From Pseudomonadota bacterium (GTDB taxonomy: Bacteria; Myxococcota_A; Polyangia; Polyangiales; Polyangiaceae): DNA of 44,529 nucleotides. Numbering within the stretch: position 1 is the stretch's first letter; the number at the start of each line of letters is the position of its first letter. Positions 1 to 8,068 of this stretch are shown one piece after another. The position numbers were made by a program, and so were the translations under genes. The notes under the pieces were generated by a model that searched no databases, had not been told where the DNA came from, and worked only from the letters and a program-made list of their open reading frames with translations. The stretch is from assembly GCA_023432025.1 (NCBI GenBank), contig JAEYVE010000007.1:1-44529 (forward strand). The letters run 5' to 3'.

Positions 1-1240
1 GAGACGGGGTCACGGTGAGCGTCTGTTCCGAGGTGCTCAAGCCGCCCGGATTCACGTAGCTCACGCTGCTCGTGCCCTCGCCGTCGCAGGAAGCGATGGT
101 GAACGTCACGACGCGCGGCGAAAGCCAATCCGTGGTCACTGCCGTACCATTGACGTGCACGGAGCCAGCCGAGTCGAAATTCTGACCGCTCACCCGGATG
201 GTTTGCGGGCACGAGCCAGCGACGATCGTGCTGGGGTCGATCGACGTCAGCGTGGGGCTCGCGACCTCGCCGCCGCCGCCCGTGCCGCCCGCTGCGCTGT
301 CGCCACCGCTGCCGCCACTCGTGCCGCCCGCTGCGCTGTCGCCGCCGCTGCCGCTCCGACCGCCGCTGCCATTCGTGTCGTCCGTGTCGCAGTACGGATA
401 CTGCCCGCCGTTGCTGTCACGCGGCTGGTACCTCAGCGTGAGCTCGGGATCGCCCAGCTTGCACGAGTCGTTGCCGGGCTCGGTGCAGCACGTCGCCTCG
501 ATGAGCAAACAGTACGAGTACGCCTTGCACGTGAACGTCATGCGCGTCGTGCTCGAGCTACCTTCACAGCTCGGCGAATCGTCCTCCGCAATCCAGCCGT
601 TCGTCGAGTCACACGACACGCCCGCCGGAACGACCACGAGCGTCGAGAAGTGATGCACCAGCACGCCGTCGCCGGCATCGTTCAAGAGCAGACCTTCCGC
701 CGGCCCCTTTTCTTTCGAGGAGGGATAGCTGAAGACGAGAACGTCTTTGCTCGAGGGCTTCACCACGATCGGGTCCTCGAACTGGGCGCCGTCCGGCTCC
801 ATGTGCAACACGTCACCGAACCGTCCCGGCTCCCAACCAAGATCGTCGGACGAGCCCACGGTGAAGGTAATGTCGCGCCCCGCAGCGCTCGGCGGGAACG
901 TGAACGCCAGCGTGTTGCCGCTCGGGAGCGGCACGTCCACGTCGCCACCCCCCGGGGGCACCGTAAAGCTCTGCACGCCTTGACCAGCTCCGCCTTGCCC
1001 GGAGCCGGCCAGACCGTCACCGCCGCTCCCGTTCTTCTTGCCGCCGCTGGACGCCCCGCCAGCGCCGTTCTTGCCCCCGCTGGACGCGCCACCGCTCGAC
1101 GCCCCGGCCGGCCCGGTGTCGTCCGTGTTGTTTGCTTCGTCGCTGGTGCTGCACGCGCCGAGCAGCGCGACCGCCGAACCCAGGAGCACGACCGCGCTCC
1201 GACCACGAAATGAGCCTTTGATCGAACGTAGCTGTTGCAT
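1..1240 (-). CDS. Lipoprotein with IPT/TIG domain, C-terminus outside window
   Basis: The reading frame opens at an ATG (complement of 1238-1240) and stays open to the left edge, so about 413 residues are visible and the C-terminus is missing. An Arg/Lys-containing N-terminus and hydrophobic stretch lead to a lipobox (LLGAC, Cys30), predicting a lipid-anchored, exported protein. A Gly/Ser/Asn-rich linker (about 31-85) follows. Next is a beta-rich segment (about 85-205) that resembles a ZU5-like fold by eye, then a Cys-rich stretch (about 205-270), a second Gly/Ser linker, and an IPT/TIG immunoglobulin-like domain from about residue 330 (start SIDPSTIVAG, later VSGQNFD). It is divergently transcribed from the pgs genes with a shared 246-bp upstream region. 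Function is unknown. A cell-surface binding role is inference from the domain type. The ZU5 call is weak and the TIG call is good. Confidence 0.8.
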   Translation of the reverse strand, partial: MQQLRSIKGSFRGRSAVVLLGSAVALLGACSTSDEANNTDDTGPAGASSGGASSGGKNGAGGASSGGKKNGSGGDGLAGSGQGGAGQGVQSFTVPPGGGDVDVPLPSGNTLAFTFPPSAAGRDITFTVGSSDDLGWEPGRFGDVLHMEPDGAQFEDPIVVKPSSKDVLVFSYPSSKEKGPAEGLLLNDAGDGVLVHHFSTLVVVPAGVSCDSTNGWIAEDDSPSCEGSSSTTRMTFTCKAYSYCLLIEATCCTEPGNDSCKLGDPELTLRYQPRDSNGGQYPYCDTDDTNGSGGRSGSGGDSAAGGTSGGSGGDSAAGGTGGGGEVASPTLTSIDPSTIVAGSCPQTIRVSGQNFDSAGSVHVNGTAVTTDWLSPRVVTFTIASCDGEGTSSVSYVNPGGLSTSEQTLTVTPS

Positions 1241-1327
1241 GAATCCCTCGTTCCCTCGTCCCTTTCGGCGGGCAGCCCCGGGGCCACCAACGCGCATCTC
1301 TATGAGCACTCACAGCTACTGGAGTTA

Positions 1328-1396
1328 TTGACTATGGGTCAAACGCATGTTCATGCGAGGAGCCTGCGTTTCGGCCAATAGGCCAATAGGGAAACG
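1328..1396. promoter_or_regulatory. Stacked inverted repeats between divergent lipoprotein and pgsB
   Basis: Three dyads lie in a row in the 246-bp divergent intergenic region. The first is TTGAC-N5-GTCAA at 1328-1342. The second is GCATG-TT-CATGC at 1345-1356. The third is CGTTTC (1367-1372) and GAAACG (1391-1396) flanking two head-to-tail copies of GGCCAATA (1373-1388). Such short dyads are typical of operator sites for dimeric regulators. The position suggests control of pgsBCW, of the lipoprotein, or of both. No sigma-70 promoter with both boxes is convincing here. The dyads are seen in the sequence and the regulatory role is inferred. Confidence 0.4.
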
Positions 1397-1486
1397 AAAG
1401 GTTTTCCGCCCCCCCGCGCGACCCGGACACCACGCTCACGAAATGCACGTCGAAGGGGCGTGGTAGCTTCCGCTCGGCAGCGAAAC

Positions 1487-2677
1487 ATGGACGGCCCCAT
1501 TCTTTGGCTGCTCTTGACGACTTTGCTCGGGCTCACCTTGGCCGGCGTCGTGGAGGCCGCGCTGCATCGAAGAACGCTCGACGCGATCCGCATTCGCGTG
1601 CACGTCAACGGCACGCGCGGAAAGTCGAGCGTCACGCGGCTCATCGCCGCCGGGCTCCGCGCCGGCGGCGTGCGCACCTGCGCCAAGACCACGGGCACCT
1701 TGCCGCGCTGGATTGGACCCGACGGCGCGGAGGAGCCGCTCTACCGCGTGGGGCCGCCCAACGTCGGCGAGCAACGCGCAGTTGCGCGGCGCGCGCGAAA
1801 ACTCGACGCAGACGCGCTCGTGGTCGAGTGCATGGCGCTCGACCCCTTTCTGCAGTGGGTGAGCGCCGCGCGCCTGATACGACCCACACACGGCGTGGTC
1901 ACCAACGTGCGCGCCGACCACTTGGAGCAAATGGGCCCCACCACGCGCGACGTCGCGCGCGCGCTGGCCGGCAGCGTGCCGTACGGAGGACGTCTTTACG
2001 TCACCTGCGGCGCGCACTCCGACGTGCTCTTCCGTGCGGCGCGGGAGCGCAACACGGAAATCGTTCGTTTGGACGAGAGCGACGCCGCTCGCGTTCGTCC
2101 GGAAGAGCTCGCCCGCTTCGGCTATGTGGAGCACGCAGAAAACGTGGCACTTTCGCTGGCCGTGTGCGCCGATCTCGGCGTGCCCCGCGCCACGGCGCTC
2201 GCCGCCATGCAACGAGCTGCTCCCGACCCCGGCGCGCTCACCATTCTGCCGGCCGTCGTACGGGGACAGCGCATCACGTTCGTGAACGGATTTGCTGCCA
2301 ATGATCCGGAATCCACCGAACGTGTTTGGGAGCTCGCGGTCGAGCGCGTCCCAAGGGAGCGCCGCGTCGCGCTCTTCAACTGTCGCGCCGACCGCCCCGA
2401 GCGCTCGCAGCAGCTGGGCCGCGCCGTGGCGCGCTGGACGCGCGCCGATTCGTACGTGGTGGTCGGCTCGGGCACGCACTTCTTCGTCGCGGCGGCGGAG
2501 CGCGGCGGCCTCGCGCGTGGTGCGCTTCACGTCTCCGAGGGCGAACACGTGACGCACGTCCTGTCGCGCCTCGCCGACGTCGCCGACTCGGGTGCGCTCG
2601 TCGTGGGGCTCGGTAATATCGGCGGCGTGGGACTCGAGCTCCTTCAGGCCCTCTCCGACCCGTCGAGCGCGGCATGA
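1487..2677 (+). CDS. pgsB: Poly-gamma-glutamate synthase subunit PgsB/CapB
   Basis: This is the ATP-dependent amide ligase of poly-gamma-glutamate synthesis, related to Mur ligases and folylpolyglutamate synthase. It activates the glutamate chain end at the inner face of the membrane. The N-terminus has one hydrophobic segment (LLLTTLLGLTLAGVV), followed by the P-loop NGTRGKSSVTR at residues 41-51. Further family stretches are KTTGTLPR, NVRADHLEQMGPT and the C-terminal GLGNIGG. The chosen ATG at 1487 gives 396 aa, close to the roughly 393 aa of Bacillus PgsB. An in-frame GTG at 1460 would add nine unconserved residues. Its stop overlaps the next start by 4 nt (ATGA), so it is translationally coupled to pgsC. 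The family call is firm. Product chemistry (D or L glutamate, attached or released) cannot be read from sequence. Confidence 0.93.
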   Translation: MDGPILWLLLTTLLGLTLAGVVEAALHRRTLDAIRIRVHVNGTRGKSSVTRLIAAGLRAGGVRTCAKTTGTLPRWIGPDGAEEPLYRVGPPNVGEQRAVARRARKLDADALVVECMALDPFLQWVSAARLIRPTHGVVTNVRADHLEQMGPTTRDVARALAGSVPYGGRLYVTCGAHSDVLFRAARERNTEIVRLDESDAARVRPEELARFGYVEHAENVALSLAVCADLGVPRATALAAMQRAAPDPGALTILPAVVRGQRITFVNGFAANDPESTERVWELAVERVPRERRVALFNCRADRPERSQQLGRAVARWTRADSYVVVGSGTHFFVAAAERGGLARGALHVSEGEHVTHVLSRLADVADSGALVVGLGNIGGVGLELLQALSDPSSAA

Positions 2678-3141
2678 CGGGGCTCTTGGCGCTCTCGGTC
2701 GGGCTCGGCCTCGTGCTCAGCCTGCTCTTGTCGGAGGCGCTCGGCGTCGCCTCGGCGGGCATGGTGGTGCCCGGCTACGTAGCGCTCTACCTCACGCGCC
2801 CCGTGGAAATCGCCTGCTTGCTCGTGGCGGCGCTGCTCACGTACGGCGCGCTCCGCGCGCTCGGCCGAGTCGTCATTCTGTACGGTAGGCGCCGCACCGC
2901 CTTCGCCATCCTCATCGGCTACTTGCTGGGCGCGCTGCTCGCGCACGGCGCGGCGCGCTTTTCGAGCGCTCCGCCCGAAGGAGAAAGCGCGGTCATCGGC
3001 TACGTCATTCCGGGCCTCATCGCCATCTGGATGGATCGCCAGGGTGTGATGGAAACGCTCTCGGCCCTCACCATCTGCTCGGTCTTGGTGCGGCTGCTCT
3101 TGGTCTCGTTCTTCGGCAACGAGGTCTTTTCCTCGCCATGA
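2674..3141 (+). CDS. pgsC: Poly-gamma-glutamate synthesis membrane protein PgsC/CapC
   Basis: A 155-residue, almost wholly hydrophobic protein with about four to five membrane segments, matching the size of Bacillus CapC (about 149 aa). The family's early signature is present as SAGMVVPGYVALY, followed by a second helix (EIACLLVAALLTYGAL), a basic loop (YGRRRTAFAI) and a later VIGYVIPGLIAIWMDRQG stretch. PgsC works with PgsB in the membrane to form the minimal polymerising and exporting unit. The ATG lies in the pgsB stop (4-nt overlap) and its own stop overlaps the pgsW start in the same way, so the three genes form one translation-coupled operon. Confidence 0.93.
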   Translation: MTGLLALSVGLGLVLSLLLSEALGVASAGMVVPGYVALYLTRPVEIACLLVAALLTYGALRALGRVVILYGRRRTAFAILIGYLLGALLAHGAARFSSAPPEGESAVIGYVIPGLIAIWMDRQGVMETLSALTICSVLVRLLLVSFFGNEVFSSP

Positions 3142-4253
3142 GGCGACTCTATTGGCGCCCCGCGGGCGCTTCGTGGCGTTCGCTCGCGCTCCTGGCGTTG
3201 CTTTCGCTCGTCGGCTTGACGCTCGTCTTGGGCGCGCCGCGCCGCACGCGAAAAGACCGCTACGAAGCCAAGCTCGCCGCCGCCGAGCACGCCGCAAAGT
3301 CCTTTCGAGCGCTCGCCGAGGAGCGCGTGCGGCGCGGTCACCCCATCGACGAACGACGGGATCCCACACGCTCCGGCCTCATCGGCGAAAAATCCACCCC
3401 CCTGACGACGTCCGCGGGCTCCCTGGTCTCCAAACAAACGAGCGCCAACCCAAATTTCGCCGCGGTGGTGGTCGAGCTGCTCGGGCGGCTGGGGCTCGAG
3501 CGAGGGGACGTCGTGGCCGTCGGCTGCTCGGGCTCCTTTCCGGCGCTCAACGTGGCGGTGCTCGCGGCGGTGGAAACACTCGGGCTCGAGCCGCTCGTCA
3601 TCACCAGCAACGCGTCCAGCGACTGGGGCGCCAACCTGCCCGACTTCACGTGGCTGGACATGGAGCGCGTGCTCGTCGAACGAAAGCTCGCTCGCTCGCG
3701 CTCGCTCGCCGCCAGTCTCGGCGGCATCGAAGATCGCGCGCTCGAGCTCGACGCAGAAGGCCGGCAGCTCCTCACGGCGTCCATCGCTCGAAACGGCGTA
3801 GCGCTTCTGCCGCAGACGAGCTTCGAGGACGCCGTCCGGCGCCGCTTGGAGCTTTACGAAAGCGCAGCGAACGGTCGTCGCATCGGGGCGTACGTGAACG
3901 TCGGCGGCGGCTCGGTCAGCGTGGGGCGCAAGCGCGGAAAACTCGCCTTCCGCGCCGGCATCAATCGCCCGGGCGTCACTGCCGTCCGCGTCGATTCGGT
4001 GATTGCGCGCTTTCTCGAGCGCGGCGTGCCCGTCGTGCACCTCGTCCGCGTGCAAGAGCTCGCGAGCGAGCACGGCTTGCCAACGCCGCCCACCGCGTCG
4101 GTCGAGCTCGGCCAGGGCCCCGTATTCGAGGAGAGCGAGCCGAACCGTCTTTTCGCGGCGGTGGTCTTCGTCATTCTCGTGGGCGCCGTCGTATTCGTCG
4201 GGAGGCGCGCGCGCTCGCGCGCGCACCTGCGCGAAGCGCCCGAGCTTCCCTGA
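3138..4253 (+). CDS. pgsW: Poly-gamma-glutamate system protein, PgsW type
   Basis: This 371-aa protein has an N-terminal membrane segment at about 14-33 (LALLALLSLVGLTLVLG) and a second near the C-terminus at about 333-352 (AAVVFVILVGAVVFVG) followed by a basic tail, so most of it should lie outside the cytoplasm between two anchors. Internal stretches such as VVAVGCSGSFPALNVAV, ITSNASSDWGAN and INRPGVTAVRVDSV agree with the PgsW family, which accompanies pgsB and pgsC in many Gram-negatives that lack a CapA/PgsA-type protein. Its biochemical role is not established. A periplasmic partner in export or assembly is inference. The start is an ATG overlapping the pgsC stop. No capA or depolymerase gene follows within the window. 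Confidence 0.85.
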   Translation: MRRLYWRPAGASWRSLALLALLSLVGLTLVLGAPRRTRKDRYEAKLAAAEHAAKSFRALAEERVRRGHPIDERRDPTRSGLIGEKSTPLTTSAGSLVSKQTSANPNFAAVVVELLGRLGLERGDVVAVGCSGSFPALNVAVLAAVETLGLEPLVITSNASSDWGANLPDFTWLDMERVLVERKLARSRSLAASLGGIEDRALELDAEGRQLLTASIARNGVALLPQTSFEDAVRRRLELYESAANGRRIGAYVNVGGGSVSVGRKRGKLAFRAGINRPGVTAVRVDSVIARFLERGVPVVHLVRVQELASEHGLPTPPTASVELGQGPVFEESEPNRLFAAVVFVILVGAVVFVGRRARSRAHLREAPELP

Positions 4254-4310
4254 AAACGCACCTCACGCACGACGATCTTTCTTTCCTGGGGGCGGCGTAG
4301 CCCCTCACCG

Positions 4311-4330
4311 CGCGGTGCTCCCGCACTGCG
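4311..4330 (+). repeat. Hairpin element, GTGC-TCCC-GCAC family (copy 1)
   Basis: The sequence CGCGGTGCTCCCGCACTGCG folds into an eight-pair stem with one G-T pair and a TCCC loop. On the opposite strand the loop reads GGGA, a GNRA tetraloop. Near-identical 20-bp cores recur at 19678, 40846, 40915, 40985 and, inverted, 41222, with a variant inside a gene near 6995. It lies downstream of pgsW in the direction of pgsW transcription. There is no following T-run, so a Rho-independent terminator is not indicated. It resembles a REP-type element. Confidence 0.6.
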
Positions 4331-4402
4331 GCGCTTTGCGGCGCGGCACGGCCACTTGCGGCGCTTTGCGGCGCGGCACGGCCACTTGTGGCGCTTTGCG
4401 GG
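4328..4402 (+). repeat. 30-bp tandem repeat, 2.5 copies
   Basis: Two full, identical 30-bp units (4328-4357 and 4358-4387) and a half unit with one change (4388-4402) lie head to tail. Each begins GCGGCGCTTTGCGGCGCGGC. The array directly abuts the hairpin element at 4311-4330, sharing its last three bases. There are no spacers, so it is not a CRISPR array. The role is unknown and replication slippage is the simplest origin. Confidence 0.8.
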
Positions 4403-4712
4403 AATGCCGTACTCAGTCGGCGCAGTGCCGCACTTCGGCGTGCTCCGTCGCGCGCCGTCCAATCACCCGTCGGCACGTCAGCACGGCATGTCGGGGTAGG
4501 TGGGCCGCTCGGCGAGGCGCGACCCGGGTTGACTTCCTGTGACTTGGGAAATTTGCGCCGATCGTCTATTTCGCAAATTGGTTCACGATTTTCACCTGAA
4601 AAGCCGGCCTCCGAGTCACGATCACGAGGTCACCCCCGCCGTCTCCCCGACCGGTGCTTTTCTCCCCTCACTTCCTCTTCGCACATTCATCGCTCCTGAA
4701 AGGTCTCCCGGC

Positions 4713-5723
4713 ATGAACGCACTCCTCGCCCGCTGCGCTTCTCTGTTCGTGAGCGCAACGTTCCTCGCGGCCTGCGGTTCGGACAAGGCCGATGGCGGCT
4801 CCGGCGCCACGGTCGGCTCCGGATCCAGCTCGGGCTCGGGCAACGGTACGGGCGCGAGCAACGGTACGGGCGGCGCGCCCGTGTTCGGGGGCGGCTCGGG
4901 CGGCGACGGCTCGGGCGGCGCAGGCAGCGGTATGGGCGGCGCCGGCAACGGCACCCCAGAAGTTTGCGACGGCATCGACAACGACGGGGACGGCATCGTG
5001 GACAACGTCGACGCGGGAGGCGACGGCATTTGTGATTGCCTCAACATCGGCACCCTCGGCGCCATCGGCCCCTGGAGCAACGGTGGCAACGTCTTCAAGG
5101 AATGGCTGAATACACGCAGCCCCATCCCGGTGCGCGAAATCGGAAACGACACGCTGGACGCCGCCGCGCTGTCGGGCTTGGACGTGATCGTGTCGCTGCG
5201 CGTGGACACGGCCGCGTCGGACGCCGGCGATACACCCGCGCACCACGAGTTTTCCGCGGCGGAGGTCTCTGCGCTCGAAACGTGGGTACGCGCCGGAGGC
5301 GGCTTCCTCACCACGATCGGCTACCAGGGCGACGAAGGCGCAGAAATCGTCAACGTGAACCGCCTCCTGGCGCCGTTCGGCCTGAGCTACGACGAAACCC
5401 TGACGGACGTGTCGGGCTTCATCGAGGAGTGGCTCCCGCACCCCATCAGCGAAGGTGTGTCACGGGTGCGCTCCGACAACGGCGTCGCGCCCGACGAGTC
5501 GAACGGCACCGTCGTGGCGCGCGGTTCGAACGGTCAGGCGGCCCTGGTCGTCGACCAAGTGGACGAAGGACGCGCCATCGTGTTCGGCGACGAGTGGATC
5601 ACGTACGACAGCGAGTGGACCGACATCGAGGACCAGCAAGTGGCGCTTTTGTGGCTGAACATGATCAAGTGGCTCAGCCCGCCCCAGCGCTGCCAAGTGC
5701 CGATTCCGCCGGTCATCAAGTGA
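4713..5723 (+). CDS. Lipoprotein with MopE-like DxDxDG motif and ThuA/GATase-like domain
   Basis: A 336-aa exported lipoprotein with lipobox FLAAC (Cys21) and a long Gly/Ser/Thr/Asn linker (about 22-82). A Cys/Asp-rich calcium-loop motif of the putative metal-binding MopE type follows (EVCDGIDNDGDGIVDNVD, 83-100), then a C-terminal alpha/beta domain of about 220 residues. That domain has features of the class I glutamine-amidotransferase-like or ThuA fold: a strand with LDVIVSLRVD, a helix ALETWVRAGGGFLTTIG, GRAIVFGDEWITYDSEW, and a closing helix QQVALLWLNMIKWLS. Such domains in surface proteins often act as carbohydrate-linked or purely structural modules. No catalytic Cys-His pair is visible, so enzyme activity is doubtful. 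ATG 4713 is chosen because it sits after AAAGG and directly before the signal peptide. It is a single-gene unit converging on the 5794 gene. Confidence 0.8.
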   Translation: MNALLARCASLFVSATFLAACGSDKADGGSGATVGSGSSSGSGNGTGASNGTGGAPVFGGGSGGDGSGGAGSGMGGAGNGTPEVCDGIDNDGDGIVDNVDAGGDGICDCLNIGTLGAIGPWSNGGNVFKEWLNTRSPIPVREIGNDTLDAAALSGLDVIVSLRVDTAASDAGDTPAHHEFSAAEVSALETWVRAGGGFLTTIGYQGDEGAEIVNVNRLLAPFGLSYDETLTDVSGFIEEWLPHPISEGVSRVRSDNGVAPDESNGTVVARGSNGQAALVVDQVDEGRAIVFGDEWITYDSEWTDIEDQQVALLWLNMIKWLSPPQRCQVPIPPVIK

Positions 5724-5737
5724 GCCGAGCGCACTCC

Positions 5738-5757
5738 GGGGGGCGAAGCGCCCTCCC
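5738..5757. terminator. Possible bidirectional terminator hairpin
   Basis: In the 70-bp gap between two convergent genes, six G plus CG (5738-5745), loop AAG, and CG plus CCCTCCC (5749-5757) form a strong GC stem with one bulged T. No T-run follows on either strand, so intrinsic termination is uncertain. The position between convergent stops supports the call. Confidence 0.3.
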
Positions 5758-5793
5758 ACTCGCGCACAGACGCGCCGCGACGTGTGCTCCCCG

Positions 5794-7869
5794 TTAGCGT
5801 AGGGCGACCGGGATACCGGCAGGCTTCGGGGACGGCGCCAGCCGCCCCAGCCGTTGCCGAAGCGTGGCGGCTTCCGCTCGGTCGCCGAGCACTTCCAAGA
5901 GCGCCAGCTGCTCTGCGCCGCTTGCGAGCAGCACCGTACGCGTGGCTTCGTCCGGGCCGGCGAATGCGTCCGAGCGCTCGAGCACGCGGTCCAGTGTCCG
6001 AAGGCTCGCTTCGAGCGCCGCCTTGCGATCCGAGCGCCCCAGCGCGTGCGGCGCGAACCGGCTGAAGAAGGTGCCCGGCAAGAGGTGCTCCAAGAGACGT
6101 CGGTCCCAACCCGCGTCCACGTCGATGAAAAGCGGACGCGCGTCGGAGAGCTCCGAGAGCGCTTGCTCGCTGGGCACACCCGAGATGGACAGCTCACGAA
6201 TGAGGAGCCCCAGCTTGGGCTCGAGCTCGAGCAAGTCTGCGGCGAGCGTACCTTGGCCGAGCAGCGGCAAGGGCACCACCAAGACGTCCGCGCGGCCGCC
6301 TACCGCACGCGCCGCCCACAACCGAAACGCAAGCGGCTCGCTGCGCACCACGACCAGGCTATCGGGGGGCAAGACCGCGAGCGCCTCGTCCGTCCACACC
6401 TCGGTGGCGCGCGTATTTCGGCTGGAGAGCACACGCATCGAGTCCTCGGCGCCCGCCCAGCTGGCCGCGAGCGTGAACGCCACGAGCAGCGCAGCGGCGC
6501 CTCGCGCGCCCGGTAGGGCGAGCCGAGAGAGGGAAACGACCAGCGCGTGGACGCCGAGCGCCGCCAGCACCACTAGCGCCGCCAGCGCCAAAAGGTGCGG
6601 CGCCACTCGCCCGGTCGCGATGAGCGCGTTCGGCGGCGCGCTGGGCACCAGCACGTCGAAGACGAGCAGCGTCGTGACGGGCGCCAAGAGCACGCGCAGC
6701 GCCGGACGTGTGAAGGCCCAAGCCGAGCCCACCAAGGCCGCCACGAGCGCAAAAAGCCCCAGCGCGCCGAGCCAGCGGGACGGAGCGACGAAGCGCCCGG
6801 CTTCGCCGGGCGGCCGGGCGCCGCTTGCGGCGCCCTGCGCGGAGTCGTGCTGCGCGGAGTCGTGCTGCGCACCGTGCGCTGCGGCGCCCTGCGCCGAAAC
6901 GTCGCCGGCGGCGCTTGCGCCGCGGAGCGCGAAAGCGCTTCCAGATGCCGTGTCCGCTCCGAGCGAGGTGCCGCTCGCGCCGAGACTGGGGCCCAGTGCG
7001 GGAGCACCGGCACGCTGACTTGCGCCTCCGCCCCCTGAAATCCCACTCAATACGGACGCTTCCAGCGGCGCCACGAGGGGGCGCAACGCCGAAGGCAACA
7101 CGCCAAGAGTCGTCGTGAGCGCCAGGGCCGCGCCAAAAACCAGCGTTTGCGCGCGCGGCGGGCGCACGCCCCTCGCCAAGAGGCCCGCGAACAGAGCCGG
7201 GCCGACGGCGGCCGCCGCCCACCAGCTCTCGAGCGCCGTCAAACCGAGCAAAGCGCCGACCACGCCGGCACGTCGTGCGTCCGAAAGCGCCCGCTCACCC
7301 GCCGCGCGAGGCGCCAAGAGGCCACTTCCGACCAAGGTGCCGAGCCCGAGCGCCGTGGCGACAGTGAGCCCGCCGGTGACCGTTCCCTCGAGGAGCGCGG
7401 TGACGCACAGCGAGGCGCTGACGGCCGCAGAGAGCGAGAGCAGCGGCCCCAGACGAGGCGCCGCACGGCCCACGAACAGCCCGAGGCACGCTCGAAACAC
7501 CAAGACGCCGAGCACACCCAGCGAAAGCGCAGAGGGAAGGGCGGCTCGCTCGAGCCCCGAGCCGATGGGCACGAGCTGCGCCACCTGCCCCAGCGCGCCC
7601 GACACCACGCCCTGAAAACGCGATGTGCCGGAGAAAATGGTCACGGTGGCGACGTCGGCGCGCCACGACGCCGATGGAACGGCGTTCCACAAGGCGAGCG
7701 CCGCCGGCAGGCCGAAGGCCGCCCACGCCAGAGCCGCACCTCGGGGCTCGGGCGCGCGCCGCCTCGGGGCGCGATCGAGCGCTTCGTCGTCGAGGTCGCG
7801 CGGGACCGCGCCCGGCTCGCCGTTGGCTGAAGAGGCGCTGGACGAGGGGACGGCTCTAGCCTTGCTCAC
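5794..7869 (-). CDS. Polytopic membrane protein, DUF2723 / GT117-like
   Basis: This 691-aa membrane protein has a charged N-terminus (Arg/Asp/Glu-rich, about 50 residues), roughly ten hydrophobic helices, and a soluble C-terminal part of about 190 residues. The C-terminal part resembles DUF2723 (glycosyltransferase family 117-like) proteins. It has LPPDSLVVVRSEPLAFRLW, the position where relatives carry 'LPP...DNDTFPLW', then ADVLVVPLPLLGQ, and RPLFIDVDAGW as the counterpart of 'RPVYF'. A poly-sugar or lipid-linked glycosyl transfer role would be inference. The usual N-terminal 'DSGEL' motif is replaced by FSGTSRFQGVVSG, so catalysis is uncertain. A low-complexity Gly/Ala/Ser loop with repeated QHDSA (DNA about 6795-7040) interrupts the helices. 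The GTG at 7869 avoids overlap with aspS. The frame is open upstream to 8139, which would overlap aspS. Confidence 0.7.
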   Translation of the reverse strand: MSKARAVPSSSASSANGEPGAVPRDLDDEALDRAPRRRAPEPRGAALAWAAFGLPAALALWNAVPSASWRADVATVTIFSGTSRFQGVVSGALGQVAQLVPIGSGLERAALPSALSLGVLGVLVFRACLGLFVGRAAPRLGPLLSLSAAVSASLCVTALLEGTVTGGLTVATALGLGTLVGSGLLAPRAAGERALSDARRAGVVGALLGLTALESWWAAAAVGPALFAGLLARGVRPPRAQTLVFGAALALTTTLGVLPSALRPLVAPLEASVLSGISGGGGASQRAGAPALGPSLGASGTSLGADTASGSAFALRGASAAGDVSAQGAAAHGAQHDSAQHDSAQGAASGARPPGEAGRFVAPSRWLGALGLFALVAALVGSAWAFTRPALRVLLAPVTTLLVFDVLVPSAPPNALIATGRVAPHLLALAALVVLAALGVHALVVSLSRLALPGARGAAALLVAFTLAASWAGAEDSMRVLSSRNTRATEVWTDEALAVLPPDSLVVVRSEPLAFRLWAARAVGGRADVLVVPLPLLGQGTLAADLLELEPKLGLLIRELSISGVPSEQALSELSDARPLFIDVDAGWDRRLLEHLLPGTFFSRFAPHALGRSDRKAALEASLRTLDRVLERSDAFAGPDEATRTVLLASGAEQLALLEVLGDRAEAATLRQRLGRLAPSPKPAGIPVALR
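6825..7010. repeat. In-frame repeat-rich insertion within the 5794-7869 gene
   Basis: Inside the membrane protein gene, a 15-bp unit is tandemly repeated around 6837-6870 (TGCGCGGAGTCGTGC and variants) and a copy of the hairpin core AGTGCGGGAGCACC lies at 6995-7008. The translated product is an Ala/Gly/Ser/Gln/His-rich loop. The neighbouring DNA contains GCTTGCGGCGCC-type runs similar to the intergenic array at 4328. The repeat keeps the reading frame. Confidence 0.5.
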
Positions 7870-8068
7870 GCCCCCCGCGTGCCACACGGGAGCCTCCGCG
7901 GGAAAGTTCCTGGCTCGGCGCCCGCGCTCGGCTCGGGCGGCTCCTCCCGAAAGTTGAGCACCCCGAAGCGCCGCGCTAGAAGCCCGTCCCCCGCGAAAAC
8001 GAGAAAGCGGCGTGAGTCGCGCGCGCGGGCACTGCGGTCGGCATCCGCAGGAAAGGAAAACGAGACGA

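Larger units (their letters stand above)
4254..4712. other. Intergenic region with repeats and AT-richer promoter-proximal part
   Basis: These 459 bp separate pgsW from the next lipoprotein gene. The first part is very GC-rich and contains a hairpin element (4311-4330) and a 30-bp tandem repeat (4328-4402). From about 4529 the base composition drops. An inverted repeat AATTTGCG (4550-4557) and CGCAAATT (4572-4579) sits about 140 bp upstream of the 4713 start and may be an operator or promoter-linked site. An AAAGG Shine-Dalgarno-like stretch lies just before 4713. I see no convincing gene in this stretch. Confidence 0.6.

Noticed and set aside
155..1213. Plus-strand open frames opposite the TIG lipoprotein
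   Set aside because: The minus strand has a lipobox, linker and TIG domain continuous with the window edge. The plus frames are Arg/Ala-rich shadows.
4328..4402. Possible CRISPR array at the 30-bp repeat
   Set aside because: Repeats touch each other without spacers, and only 2.5 copies exist.
8012..8068. Upstream GTG start for aspS
   Set aside because: It adds 19 Arg-rich residues without family character. The GTG at 8069 has a good AGGAAAGG before it and starts at the conserved N-terminus.
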